NCBI RefSeq assembly: GCF_040537815.1
Contig: NZ_JBEWSZ010000001.1
Coordinates: forward strand, 4,960,001-5,024,000
DNA from: Mesorhizobium shangrilense
Lineage (GTDB): Bacteria > Pseudomonadota > Alphaproteobacteria > Rhizobiales > Rhizobiaceae
DNA: 64,000 bases
Reading direction: 5' to 3'
Below the pieces are notes generated by a model. The model was not told where the DNA came from. It made no database searches and worked only from the letters and a program-made list of their open reading frames with translations. Every line of letters begins with the position of its first letter. The stretch's first letter is position 1. The position numbers and the translations under genes were made by a program. Positions 32,246 to 40,647 of the stretch are shown piece by piece.

Positions 32246-33688
32246 ATGGCTGGGATATCGGAAAGCTTCCTCGAAACCTACGCGGAATCCGACGCGCTGG
32301 ATCTCGCTGGTATGGTGCATCGGGGCGAGGTTTCGCCGGCCGAGCTCGTCGAGTGTGCCGTCACCATGATCGAAAGGCTGAACCCGGCGCTCAACGCGGT
32401 GGTTCATCGCCTCTATGACATGGCGCGCGCGCAGGCGGATACGGTCGACAGATCATCGGCTTTCGCCGGCGTGCCGTTCCTGCTCAAGGAGCTGGCCTCC
32501 TCCTGGGCAGGCGCGCCAAACACCAATTCCTCCTTCTACCTGAAGGATGTCATCGCCGACTTCGACACCGAGGTGGTTCGCCGCATGAAGGCGGCCGGGC
32601 TGGTGCTGGTCGGCAAGTCGAACGCGCCGGAGAATGGCTGGTCGATCACCACCGAGCCAAAACTCTATGGCACGACGAAGAACCCATGGAAGGAAGGCAT
32701 CACGCCGGGAGGTTCGAGCGGTGGGGCAGCGGCGGCCATCGCCTCGCGCATGGTGCCGATCGCCGAGGCCAGCGATGGCGCCGGCTCGATCCGCATCCCG
32801 GCGTCGTGCTGCGGCATCGTTGGGCTGAAACCGTCGCGCGGCCGTGTCAGTCTCGCGCCGTTTGGTGATTACTGGTATGGCGGCGCCTATTTCCTGTGCT
32901 GCTCGCGTACGGTGCGCGATACCGCGGCCTATCTCGACGCGGTGGCCGGCGCGCTGCCGGGCGACCCCTACACGCCGCCGGTCCCCGACGGCTCCTGGCT
33001 CAGCCTGTTGGCGCGGGCGCCGAAGAAGCTGCGCATCGGGTTTTCCGTCACGCCGCCAAACGGCACGGCCATCGACGCGGAGGTGAAGGCGGCGGTGCTG
33101 GCAATCGTGGCCGCGCTGGAGCGTCTGGGCCACAATGTCGAGGAACACGACATGCCGCTCGACGCCGATGCGGTCTGGGCGACCTACACCAACATGACCT
33201 GCGTGCAGACGGCGGCGACCTTCGACTATCTTGAAACAGTGATCGGCCGGCCGGTGACGCCAGCCGATGTCGAAGCGGTGACCTGGGCGATCATCGAGCG
33301 CGGGCGTTCGACCAGCGGCACCCGGCACATTTCAGACGTCGAGCAGCTCAGGCAGGTCGGCCGCGCCATCGTCGGCGATCTCTCGGCCTATGATCTCTTC
33401 ATCACGCCGACGCTGACGCAACTGCCCCGGCCCTTCGGCTATTACGACATGTCGGAAACGGACATCGACCGCTACAACGCCAAATGGGCGGACTCGGTCT
33501 TCGCCTTCCCGTTCAACATTTCGGGGCAGCCGGCGATCTCGCTGCCGCTCGGCTGGTCCAAAGGCGGCGTGCCGATCGGCGTGCAGTTGGTCGGCCGCTA
33601 TGGCGACGAGGCGACGGTGCTGGCGGCGTCGGCGCAGCTGGAGCAGGACATGCCCTGGAAGGATAAGCGACCGGCGATGAGTGCTTGA
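32246..33688 (+). CDS. Amidase signature family protein
   Basis: A 480-residue amidase. The Ser-cisSer-Lys triad is visible: Lys81 (PFLLKEL), the glycine/serine-rich GGSSGG with Ser157 as probable cis-serine, and Ser181 in DGAGSIRIPAS as nucleophile. Length and order match the amidase signature family, which hydrolyses amides to acid and ammonia. GGGAGAGAG precedes the ATG. It is last in the RpiR-associated cluster and probably supplies the final C-N cleavage. A GatA role is unlikely because gatB/gatC are absent and the context is catabolic. Confidence 0.9.
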   Translation: MAGISESFLETYAESDALDLAGMVHRGEVSPAELVECAVTMIERLNPALNAVVHRLYDMARAQADTVDRSSAFAGVPFLLKELASSWAGAPNTNSSFYLKDVIADFDTEVVRRMKAAGLVLVGKSNAPENGWSITTEPKLYGTTKNPWKEGITPGGSSGGAAAAIASRMVPIAEASDGAGSIRIPASCCGIVGLKPSRGRVSLAPFGDYWYGGAYFLCCSRTVRDTAAYLDAVAGALPGDPYTPPVPDGSWLSLLARAPKKLRIGFSVTPPNGTAIDAEVKAAVLAIVAALERLGHNVEEHDMPLDADAVWATYTNMTCVQTAATFDYLETVIGRPVTPADVEAVTWAIIERGRSTSGTRHISDVEQLRQVGRAIVGDLSAYDLFITPTLTQLPRPFGYYDMSETDIDRYNAKWADSVFAFPFNISGQPAISLPLGWSKGGVPIGVQLVGRYGDEATVLAASAQLEQDMPWKDKRPAMSA

Positions 33689-33740
33689 TAGCGCGGAACG
33701 GTGATGGGGCAGAGAGCCAATATCCACCGTCGCACTCTGC

Positions 33741-33901
33741 GGCGCCCCCCTCTGTCCTGCCGGACATCTCCCCCACAGGTGGGGAGATTGGCGGCTTCGG
33801 CGCCGGCCTTTCTTTTTGCTGCGTTGAAAATTGGCGAAAGCGGTCACGACAGCGATCTGCCCCCTCGTGGGGGAGATGCCCGGTAGGGCAGAGGGGGCGC
33901 C
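33741..33901. repeat. Mosaic inverted repeat R5
   Basis: The left end GGCGCCCCCCTCTGTCCTGC and right end GGCAGAGGGGGCGCC mirror each other, each followed inside by a CATCTCCCCCAC.../...GTGGGGGAGAT hairpin. The centre holds AAAATTGGCGAAAG. It has the same subfamily architecture as R1 and R6. It separates the amidase from the convergent M24 peptidase and is nearly the whole 262-bp gap. Confidence 0.75.
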
Positions 33902-33950
33902 ATAGAGCACTGCCTCGCGATGAACAACGACAAGCGCCAACCCGTCTTCG

Positions 33951-35195
33951 CTACCCGATGATCTCCAGCCGCCTCGGCAGCCGGTTCATCGAGACCGGCC
34001 CGTCCGGCGTGATCAGGAACTGGTCCTCGAGATTGAAGCTGGCGAGACCGTTGATGTAGAGCGGTATTTCGTACGCCAGCACCATGCCGGCTTCGATCTC
34101 GGCATCACAATCGGCGGCGATATACGGCCATTGCTCGGAAAACACCGACTGGCCGACGCCATGGCCGAAATGGCCACGGCGATAAGAGCGCAGGCCCTGC
34201 CGCGCCAGGCTCTCGGTGGCGGCGCGGTGCACGCCCGAAATCGGCTTGCCAGGCATCAGTTGCGCCAGTCCGTCCTCGAAGGCTCTTTCGGCGATGGCGT
34301 GCAATTCGGCCTGATCGGCCGATGGCGGCCCGAAGACGAAATTGCGCGACATGTCGGCCGCGTAGCCAGTGAGCGTGCAGACCATGTCGCACTTCAGCGG
34401 ATCGCCGGTTGCCGCAACCGCGTCGGCGCCCTTGGCATGGGCGCCGAGCGTTACATACTCCGCCGTCGAGACGGGGTGGGACAATCCCGCCGCCGCACCG
34501 GCCACGCCTTCCCTGTAGAGGGCAACAAGGTCCGACTGGCGCATGCCTGGCGCCGCACGCTCCCGCAGCCTCACCAAGCCGGCCTCGGACAGGACGATAC
34601 CTTGCCGGAGAAGGTCGATTTCTCGCTGCGACTTGATGGCGCGCAGCCTGTCGAGAACCGGCGAGCCATTGATCATCAGACAGTCCGGCAGCATCGTTTG
34701 CAGCGCCGAAAAGTCAGTCGCGGACACGAAATCCAGATCGATGCCGATCGTCGCGCGGTCGAGCCCGAATTCGCCGAGGATCCGCTTGAGCTGTACGGCC
34801 GAGTTGGCGAGCTCGAAAGTGCCCGGCCTGGAAAAGTCTAGGCCCCGACCAAGCGAGATCAGCCCGGCCTCGATGCGCTCTCCCAGCGAATGCCCTGATG
34901 TCGAGGCCTCGAAAGGTGCGGATTCGATCCAGATGGGATGGGTGTAGACGAGAGCATCCGGGGACGCTGCCCGCAGTTGCGCCGCGTAGAAATCGGCCAC
35001 GACCACGCCGATCGGTAGGTCGCCTCTCCTGGGAATGACGACGAAGCCCGCCCCTGCCCGCCGGAACAGACCGGCAGCACCGATCCATGCTCCGGTCGCG
35101 TACTGAAAGGCTTCGGGCTCGCAAAGTACCAGCGCCTCTATCCCCGCGTGCTCCATCAGCCGCGTCGCGCGTTCACGATCCACAAAGTCGGTCAT
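33951..35195 (-). CDS. M24 family metallopeptidase (Xaa-Pro peptidase/ectoine hydrolase-like)
   Basis: A 414-residue protein. The N-terminal creatinase-like domain (about 1-165) is followed by a pita-bread M24 domain with all five metal ligands recognisable: the two Asp in CDMVCTLTGYAADMSRNF, His in GHFGHGVGQSV, Glu in MVLAYEIPLY and Glu in FNLEDQFLI. The start at 35195 follows AAGGAA. It lies 53 bp downstream of the amino-acid-type permease operon. M24 hydrolases next to such importers cleave imported dipeptides or cyclic compounds; ectoine hydrolase DoeA/EutD belongs to this family. The true substrate is not known. Confidence 0.87.
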   Translation of the reverse strand: MTDFVDRERATRLMEHAGIEALVLCEPEAFQYATGAWIGAAGLFRRAGAGFVVIPRRGDLPIGVVVADFYAAQLRAASPDALVYTHPIWIESAPFEASTSGHSLGERIEAGLISLGRGLDFSRPGTFELANSAVQLKRILGEFGLDRATIGIDLDFVSATDFSALQTMLPDCLMINGSPVLDRLRAIKSQREIDLLRQGIVLSEAGLVRLRERAAPGMRQSDLVALYREGVAGAAAGLSHPVSTAEYVTLGAHAKGADAVAATGDPLKCDMVCTLTGYAADMSRNFVFGPPSADQAELHAIAERAFEDGLAQLMPGKPISGVHRAATESLARQGLRSYRRGHFGHGVGQSVFSEQWPYIAADCDAEIEAGMVLAYEIPLYINGLASFNLEDQFLITPDGPVSMNRLPRRLEIIG

Positions 35196-35248
35196 GAGGT
35201 TCCTTTCCGACGCCGCCAATGCGGCGGCGTTCTTGCGGGTCTTTGCAT

Positions 35249-35902
35249 CTAGGCGCCCTTGCGGGTGCTATCTAACCGCCTGACAAGCAGCGAACAGGGA
35301 ATGCTGATGGCCAGGAAGATCAGCGCCACCAGAGTGTAGGGCTCGTTGTAGCGATAGGTCTTGCCCGCCACATCCTGCGCGGCGCCAAACAGTTCGATGA
35401 CGGTGATGGTCGCCAGGATCGGCGTCTCCTTGAACATGCCGATCAGATAGTTTCCGAGCACCGGGAGGATCGGCTTGACTGCCTGGGGCGCGATGACCAG
35501 CGCCCATTTCTGGACGGTGCCGAGGCCAAGCGCGTCGGCGGCCTCGAACTGGCCCACGGGCACCGCGCCGATGCCGGCGCGATAGACCTCGGCGATGAAG
35601 GCGGAATAATGCAGGGACAGGCCGAGTATGCCGGCCGAAAGGGCCCCGATGGTGATGCCGAAGGACGGCAGCACGTAGAAGACGAAATAGAGCTGCACCA
35701 GAAGCGGTGTGTTGCGGATCACATAGACGAAGCCGATCGCCAGGAAACGCAGCGCCTTGATATCGGAACGGTGCATGGTCGCGACGATGGCGCCGCCAAC
35801 CAGCGCGCCGGCGAAGCCGCCGATCGTCGCCAGCACAGTCAGCACGGCGCCTTGCAGCAGGACCGGCAGGATGCCGAGCGCGAAGCCGAAATCAAACGAC
35901 AC
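35249..35902 (-). CDS. Polar amino-acid-type ABC permease, second (EhuD-like)
   Basis: A 217-residue permease of the His/Glu/Gln/ectoine class with YVIRNTPLLVQLYFVFYVLP, the usual RGTPLLVQ-type motif, and an EAA loop at GQFEAADALGLGTVQKWALVIAPQAVKPI. It starts with GTG at 35902 and overlaps the other permease gene by 11 bp. It probably forms a heterodimer with it. Confidence 0.88.
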   Translation of the reverse strand: MSFDFGFALGILPVLLQGAVLTVLATIGGFAGALVGGAIVATMHRSDIKALRFLAIGFVYVIRNTPLLVQLYFVFYVLPSFGITIGALSAGILGLSLHYSAFIAEVYRAGIGAVPVGQFEAADALGLGTVQKWALVIAPQAVKPILPVLGNYLIGMFKETPILATITVIELFGAAQDVAGKTYRYNEPYTLVALIFLAISIPCSLLVRRLDSTRKGA

Positions 35903-36569
35903 GCGATTTCCCCTGCTTGAAGCGGCCGGCGCGCTTTTCCGCCCAGGACACGAGAAGATTCAGCGGCGTGTTGATGGCGAGATACATCACCAGGATGATC
36001 AGCCAGACCAGCGACGTGTCGCCGGTGGCGTTGATCAGATTGTGGCCGGTCTGGGTCAGTTCGGTGATGGTGATGAGCGAGACAAGCGCGGTGGCCTTGA
36101 CGATCTCGATGGCCAGGTTGCCGAAGCTCGGCAGCATGATCAGCATGGCCTGCGGAAAGATGATTTTCGAGAAGGTGATCCAGCGGGGCAGCGAAAGGCT
36201 GCGTGCCGCCTCATACTGGCCTATGCCGATGCTGGCGATGGCCGAGCGGACGATCTCCGAGCCGTAGGCGCCGAGGTTGAGGCCGATGCCGAGCACCGCG
36301 GTCGTCTCGGCACCCAGCCGAATGTGATAAAGCGGCAGGATGAAGTAGAGAAAGAAAAGCTGCACCAAGAGCGAGGTGCCGCGGAAGAACTCGACGAAGA
36401 TGACGGCGCCGATGCGCAGCGGCCGCAGGCCGGACAGCCTGGCCATGCCGATCAGGAAGGCGACGGCCATGGCCGCGACCAGCGACATGGCCGATATCCG
36501 CAAGGTCGCCCATGCCCCCTCCAGCAGAAGGGGCATGAGTTCGGCCAGCTTGGCGAAGCTGTCCGTCAC
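35892..36569 (-). CDS. Polar amino-acid-type ABC permease, first (EhuC-like)
   Basis: A 225-residue permease with FFRGTSLLVQLFFLYFILPLY and an EAA loop at GQYEAARSLSLPRWITFSKIIFPQAM. The start is GTG at 36569, 5 bp after the binding-protein stop. No ATPase gene of this class is present in the operon, so the transporter must borrow an ATPase encoded elsewhere. Confidence 0.88.
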   Translation of the reverse strand: MTDSFAKLAELMPLLLEGAWATLRISAMSLVAAMAVAFLIGMARLSGLRPLRIGAVIFVEFFRGTSLLVQLFFLYFILPLYHIRLGAETTAVLGIGLNLGAYGSEIVRSAIASIGIGQYEAARSLSLPRWITFSKIIFPQAMLIMLPSFGNLAIEIVKATALVSLITITELTQTGHNLINATGDTSLVWLIILVMYLAINTPLNLLVSWAEKRAGRFKQGKSRVV

Positions 36570-36574
36570 CGGGG

Positions 36575-37456
36575 CTACGAACCCGAGCAGATGGCGGCGG
36601 CGGTGACGCCGTCAGCCGGCAGGTCCTGTGCGCTGAAGCCGAACGGTTTCAGGATTTCGGCGAGCTTGCCCGAGGCGCGCAAGGCGGCGATCTGCTTGTT
36701 GAGCGCCTCGATGAAATCGGTGTCTTCCTTGCGCAGGCCAAGCGACTGGAAGTTGAGCAGCGGCTTGCCGTCGGCGCCCTTGGCAATGGTGAACGGCTCG
36801 ACGCGCTCGACATCCTTGGCGCCGGTCTTGGCGATCAGTTCGCTTATTTCCAGTGCCGGATAATAGATCGCATCGACACGCCCGGCCTGCAGCCCGGAAA
36901 AGCCTTCGGTGTCGCGCGAGAACAGCACGATCCTGTTGTCGGGTATGCCGGCGCGGTGCAGGTCATCAACCTGCGCGGTGCCGAGCTGGCTGCCGACCTT
37001 CAGCGTCGACGACTTTGCGATGTCCTCGAGCGAATGGATGTTGCCGGGGTTGCCGGCATGGGTGGCGAGGACGGTGGCGATCTGCGTCAACGGATTGGTG
37101 AAGGCGATGCTTTCGCAGCGTTTCGGCGTGACATACATGCCGGCGCCGATGATGTCGAAGCGGCCGGCCATGACGCCGGGAACAAGCGCCGAGAATTCGT
37201 TGACGTTGGCTTCGATCTTGGTGATGCCCAGCGGCTCGAGTGCGGCGCGCAGCACCTCGACGATGGCGCCGGTAACCTTGCCGTCGGTTTCGATATAGGC
37301 GTAAGGCTTTTCGTTGGCGAGGCCGACGGTGACGGTGCCCGTCTGCTTGGCCGTCTCGAATGCCGTCGCCGACATCGCCTGCGTTGTCGGGGCCACGGTC
37401 CACAATGCGGCCGCCAGGAACCCGTAGCTCAGCCTGCCCAATACGCTTCTCATCAT
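36575..37456 (-). CDS. Family 3 substrate-binding protein, amino acid/ectoine type (EhuB-like)
   Basis: A 293-residue periplasmic protein with a signal peptide (MMRSVLGRLSYGFLAAALW, cut near AMSATAF). The mature part shows VGLANEKPYAYIETDGKVTGAIVEVLRAAL with the family's ligand arginine/aspartate scaffold, and ends GVTAAAICSGS. The NEKPYAY...DGKVTG wording and C-terminal Cys resemble EhuB (ectoine/hydroxyectoine) more than glutamine or histidine binders, from memory. AAAGGA lies 6 nt before the first of two ATGs at 37456. It is co-transcribed with the racemase and the permeases. Confidence 0.82.
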   Translation of the reverse strand: MMRSVLGRLSYGFLAAALWTVAPTTQAMSATAFETAKQTGTVTVGLANEKPYAYIETDGKVTGAIVEVLRAALEPLGITKIEANVNEFSALVPGVMAGRFDIIGAGMYVTPKRCESIAFTNPLTQIATVLATHAGNPGNIHSLEDIAKSSTLKVGSQLGTAQVDDLHRAGIPDNRIVLFSRDTEGFSGLQAGRVDAIYYPALEISELIAKTGAKDVERVEPFTIAKGADGKPLLNFQSLGLRKEDTDFIEALNKQIAALRASGKLAEILKPFGFSAQDLPADGVTAAAICSGS

Positions 37457-37478
37457 ACGTATTCCTTTCTGCTGTTGT

Positions 37479-38180
37479 TCAACTCTTCTCGCCCAGCGCG
37501 AAATCCATCGCCGCCTTGGCATGGATCCAGGTCGTGTCGAAAACCGGAATGTCGAAATCGTCCTGCCCGATCAGCATGGTGATCTCGGTGCATCCAAGGA
37601 TCACACCATCGGCGCCGCGAGCCTGCAAACGCGTCACTTCGTCGAGATATGCCTGTTTGGAGCTGGCGGTGACAACACCCTCGCAGAGTTCCTCGTAGAT
37701 TATCCTGTGCACGGTCGCCCGGCCAGCCTCGTCGGGGACGATCGTCGCGATGCCCTGTTTCTCGACAAGACGGTCGCGATAGAAGGCGCGTTCCATCGTG
37801 AAACGGGTGGCCAGCAGCGCTGGTGTCTTGGAGGACGTCTGCCTGATGGCGCCAGCGGTGGCGTCGGCGATGTGGATCAGCGGGATGGAACAGGCCGCTT
37901 CGATGCGGTCAGCGAGAAGGTGCATGGTGTTGGTGCAGAGCACCAGCGCTTCCGCGCCGCCGCGTTCCAGGTCGCGCGCGGCCGCGACCAGCATTTCGGC
38001 CGCTCCGTCCCAATCGTCCTTGTGCTGCTTTTCCGCGATATCAGCGAAATCCAGCGAGCGCAGGATGATGTCAGCCGAATGCAGGCCGCCAAGCCGCTGG
38101 TGCGCGATGGTGTTCAGATGGCGATAGTAGATCGCCGTGCTTTGCCAACTCATTCCGCCAATCAGGCCAAGCCTACGCAT
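37479..38180 (-). CDS. Aspartate/glutamate racemase family protein (RacX-like)
   Basis: A 233-residue racemase of the COG1794 type. The N-terminus is MRRLGLIGGMSWQSTAIYYR, and both catalytic cysteines are visible in ALVLCTNTMH and VILGCTEITML. The start at 38180 is set by AGGAG 6 nt upstream; an earlier ATG at 38186 overlaps the ribosome-binding site. It is the first gene of the operon and divergent from the MocR regulator. It should interconvert D and L forms of an acidic or other amino acid, perhaps from the imported compound. Confidence 0.87.
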   Translation of the reverse strand: MRRLGLIGGMSWQSTAIYYRHLNTIAHQRLGGLHSADIILRSLDFADIAEKQHKDDWDGAAEMLVAAARDLERGGAEALVLCTNTMHLLADRIEAACSIPLIHIADATAGAIRQTSSKTPALLATRFTMERAFYRDRLVEKQGIATIVPDEAGRATVHRIIYEELCEGVVTASSKQAYLDEVTRLQARGADGVILGCTEITMLIGQDDFDIPVFDTTWIHAKAAMDFALGEKS

Positions 38181-38230
38181 TCCCATCTCCTTTTCGTCGC
38201 CGGAGCGTAAAGGTTCTCCCAGATACCAGA

Positions 38231-38245
38231 CAATGATAATGATTG
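38231..38245. promoter_or_regulatory. Pseudo-palindrome between MocR and racemase genes
   Basis: CAATGATAATGATTG is symmetric (CAATnAT-a-ATnATTG) and AT-rich in a GC-rich setting, 51 bp before the racemase start and 31 bp before the favoured MocR start. It is a candidate MocR operator or promoter element. Confidence 0.35.
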
Positions 38246-38276
38246 AGTGACTCCTGATCGGATTGTGTGGCATTCA

Positions 38277-39638
38277 ATGTGGACACCCGAAATTCTTCCG
38301 GCTTCCGGGCCCAAATATGTCGCCCTTGCCCACGCGATCGCGGAGGCGGCGCGGTCGGGGACGCTGCTGCCGGGAACCCGACTGCCGCCGCGCAGGGCGC
38401 TCGCGGCGCGCCTGGGGATGAACCTCTCCACCGTTTCCAAGGCCTATGATCTTGCCGCCGAGATGGGGATCGTCGCCGGCGAGGTCGGCCGGGGAACCTT
38501 CGTGCGCATGCTCTCGGTGCCCGAACGCATGCCTTGGCCCCAGTCGGGCGGCGTCGATGCCCTGGACATGAGCTCGAACTTTCCGTTTCCTTCCGCCTCC
38601 AACGACGAGCTTCGCCTGGCGTTCGAGACGCTGGGCTCCCTGCCCTATTCGGCGGATCTGCTGCGCTATCATCCCAACAGCGCGCATCCCAGCCATCTGG
38701 CTGGGGGTGCCGCCTGGGTGAGAAATCTCGGCGTCGAGACCGCGCCGGAGCGGCTTCTCATCACTTCGGGCGCCATCCACGGCGTCTTCGTGTCGCTGCT
38801 TGCCGTGGCGCGTCCGGGCGATCTCGTGCTGCTGGAAGAACTGACCTCGCCCGCCATCATCGGCGCCTGCCGGGCGCTGGGCCTGCGCATCGGAGCGGTG
38901 CCGCTGGATGCCGGCGGCCTGCGCCCGGACGTTCTGGAAGCCATGGTGAAACGCGAGCGTCCGCGCGCGCTGGTCGTGGTGCCAAACCTGCAGAACCCGA
39001 CCCTGGCGACCATGCCCGTGGAGCGGCGCAGGCAGATCGTCGAGATCGCCCGGCGTTTCGGTTTTATCCTCATCGAGGACGACGTCTACGGGCCGCTTCT
39101 GCGGCAGCCGGACCGCCCTGCACCGCTGGCAGCCATGGCGCCCGAACGCACCTGCTTCTGCACCAGCCTGTCAAAATCCGTGGCACCGGGCCTGCGCATC
39201 GGCTATCTGCTGATGCCAGCGTCGCTGCGGGCCGACGCGCTGAATGCCATCCGGGTGTCGACCTGGATGACATCGCCCCTGCTTGGCCAGATCGCGGCAA
39301 ACTGGATACTCGACGGCACCGCTGGCAGGCTCTGCGAGCGGCAGCGGGCGATGACGGGGCGACGGCAGGATATCGCCAGGCAGATCCTGGGCGAGTTCGA
39401 CATTGTCACGCATGACGCCGCGCTGCACCTGCTTCTGAGATTGCCCGAACCTTGGCGGTCCGAGCAGTTCAGCGCCCACATGCAGCAGCAGGGCGTTGCC
39501 GTTCTGCCCAGTTCCGAAATGTCGGCAGACCCCGGCGGCCGGCAGAACGTCGTGCGCCTCAGCCTGTGCACGATCGACAGCGAAACCGCGCTTCAGTCGG
39601 CTCTGACCGTTTGCAGGACCGTGCTGCGAGGGGGATGA
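38277..39638 (+). CDS. MocR-type regulator (GntR helix-turn-helix fused to PLP aminotransferase fold)
   Basis: A 453-residue regulator. The N-terminal GntR winged helix (about 10-75) contains LPPRRALAARLGMNLSTVSKAYDLAAEMGIV. The fold-type I aminotransferase-like domain has the PLP lysine in TSLSKSVAPGLRIGYL, the Asp in LIEDDVYGPLL and an Asn/Tyr pair in NLQNPT. Such proteins sense amino compounds through PLP. The start is uncertain: ATG 38277 gives the family-like N-terminus MWTPEILPASGPKY, and GTG 38247 is an in-frame alternative; neither has a strong ribosome-binding site. It is divergent from the racemase operon and its likely regulator, in the way EnuR sits by ectoine genes. Confidence 0.88.
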   Translation: MWTPEILPASGPKYVALAHAIAEAARSGTLLPGTRLPPRRALAARLGMNLSTVSKAYDLAAEMGIVAGEVGRGTFVRMLSVPERMPWPQSGGVDALDMSSNFPFPSASNDELRLAFETLGSLPYSADLLRYHPNSAHPSHLAGGAAWVRNLGVETAPERLLITSGAIHGVFVSLLAVARPGDLVLLEELTSPAIIGACRALGLRIGAVPLDAGGLRPDVLEAMVKRERPRALVVVPNLQNPTLATMPVERRRQIVEIARRFGFILIEDDVYGPLLRQPDRPAPLAAMAPERTCFCTSLSKSVAPGLRIGYLLMPASLRADALNAIRVSTWMTSPLLGQIAANWILDGTAGRLCERQRAMTGRRQDIARQILGEFDIVTHDAALHLLLRLPEPWRSEQFSAHMQQQGVAVLPSSEMSADPGGRQNVVRLSLCTIDSETALQSALTVCRTVLRGG

Positions 39639-39665
39639 AAAGCGAGTGATGATCGCCAGAAACGA

Positions 39666-39691
39666 AAAAGCCGCGGCGAACCGCGGCTTTT
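39666..39691. terminator. Bidirectional rho-independent terminator
   Basis: Perfect 11-bp arms AAAAGCCGCGG (39666-39676) and CCGCGGCTTTT (39681-39691) enclose a CGAA tetraloop. T-runs occur on both strands, longer on the minus strand (CTTTTTC), so it can end the tRNA transcript as well as the MocR gene. Confidence 0.85.
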
Positions 39692-39716
39692 CGATACTTG
39701 GTTCCCCGAAGGAAAC

Positions 39717-39791
39717 TGGAGCGGGTGAAGCGATTCGAACGCTCGACCCCAACCTTGGCAAGGTTGTGCTCTACCCCTGAGCTACACCCGC
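39717..39791 (-). tRNA. tRNA-Gly (GCC anticodon)
   Basis: Read on the minus strand, GCGGGTG (5' acceptor) pairs with CACCCGC at the 3' end. D loop TAGCTCAGGGGTAGAGC, anticodon stem-loop ACAACCTTGCCAAGGTTG with GCC at the wobble-to-third positions, and T arm with TTCGAATC are intact. The 3' CCA is encoded (39719-39717), giving 75 nt. A promoter lies 31 bp upstream and the terminator 25 bp downstream. It is flanked by other genes on the opposite strand, so it is a monocistronic unit. Confidence 0.95.
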
Positions 39792-39821
39792 TCACACGAC
39801 GTTTCCGCCGCAAGCCGGGCC

Positions 39822-39850
39822 TATATGGCTGAAGAGCGCGGCGATTGCAA
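39822..39850 (-). promoter_or_regulatory. Sigma-70-type promoter of the tRNA-Gly gene
   Basis: On the minus strand TTGCAA (39850-39845) and CATATA (39827-39822) are separated by exactly 17 bp and lie 31 bp before the first tRNA base, leaving a leader of about 24 nt. The remaining space to the next gene (39851-40046) holds nothing I can name. Confidence 0.6.
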
Positions 39851-40046
39851 CAGGGAAATCGCAGGCTTTTTCAGCCTGTGCAAACCTGGCAAACACGCTC
39901 CCGCGTGGTCCCGCCTGGGCGGAATCGCAGCGCCGTTGGCTAACGGTCTTGTCTCGGCGGCCTCATTGGCCGTAAACGGCGATAGTGCAAAGCGTCGAGC
40001 AGACCATGCGGCGGCGCAGATAAAACCGTGACATGGAAGCGGAACG

Positions 40047-40544
40047 ATGCCGAAGACCGAAGCCGAGCTTTTCGCCTTTCTCGCCGAACTTGGCATCGAC
40101 GCTTCGACGATGCGCCACCCGCCCCTGTTCACGGTCGCTGATTCGCAGGCGCTGCGCGGCGAGATCGCCGGTGGCCACACCAAGAACCTGTTCCTCAAGG
40201 ACAAGAAGGACAATTTCTTCCTCGTCACCGTCGGCGAGGAGGCCGTGGTCGACCTCAAGCAGATCCATCACCTGATCGGCGCATCCGGAAAAGTGTCCTT
40301 CGGCAAGCCGGAAATGCTGATGGAGCTGCTTGGCGTCGTGCCGGGAGCGGTGACTGTTTTCGGCGTGATCAACGACACCGAGCAGAGGGTGAAACTCATC
40401 CTCGATGAGGAGTTGATGACGCATTCGCTCATCAATGCGCATCCGCTGACCAATGAGGCGACGACCTCGATTGGCGCCGACGACCTTCTCAAATTCGTCA
40501 AGGCAACCGGGCATGATGCTGCTATCTTGAAAGTCTCGGCGTGA
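40047..40544 (+). CDS. ProXp-type prolyl-tRNA editing/deacylase protein (YbaK superfamily)
   Basis: A 165-residue stand-alone editing domain. Motifs include LRGEIAGGHTKNLFLKDKKDNFFLVTV, where the lysine in KNLFLKD is the conserved site residue, and VTVFGVINDTEQRVKLILDEEL. It matches the prolyl-tRNA synthetase associated domain (ProX/PrdX). Members hydrolyse mischarged Ala-tRNA(Pro) or related errors in the cytoplasm, backing up a ProRS that lacks its own editing domain. AAGCGGAA lies before the ATG. Confidence 0.88.
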   Translation: MPKTEAELFAFLAELGIDASTMRHPPLFTVADSQALRGEIAGGHTKNLFLKDKKDNFFLVTVGEEAVVDLKQIHHLIGASGKVSFGKPEMLMELLGVVPGAVTVFGVINDTEQRVKLILDEELMTHSLINAHPLTNEATTSIGADDLLKFVKATGHDAAILKVSA

Positions 40545-40647
40545 TCGCCACATGGGTGGTGGAAAACCGGGATGGCGGAAAACTGGCTTCTAAAGAAGGA
40601 CGTTGCGCCGATCCATTGGCCGGTGGCGCGACCGAAAGGGTGACGAG

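Noticed and set aside
32246..33688. Amidase as GatA of the tRNA amidotransferase
   Set aside because: No gatB or gatC beside it and the context is catabolic.
33951..38180. Naming the transporter ehuBCD and the peptidase doeA
   Set aside because: Similarity in pattern only; EhuA, EutB, EutC and DoeB are missing and the racemase is of another subfamily.
39821..40258. 145-codon minus-strand frame upstream of tRNA-Gly
   Set aside because: It covers the tRNA promoter and lies antisense to the ProXp gene; no start signal.
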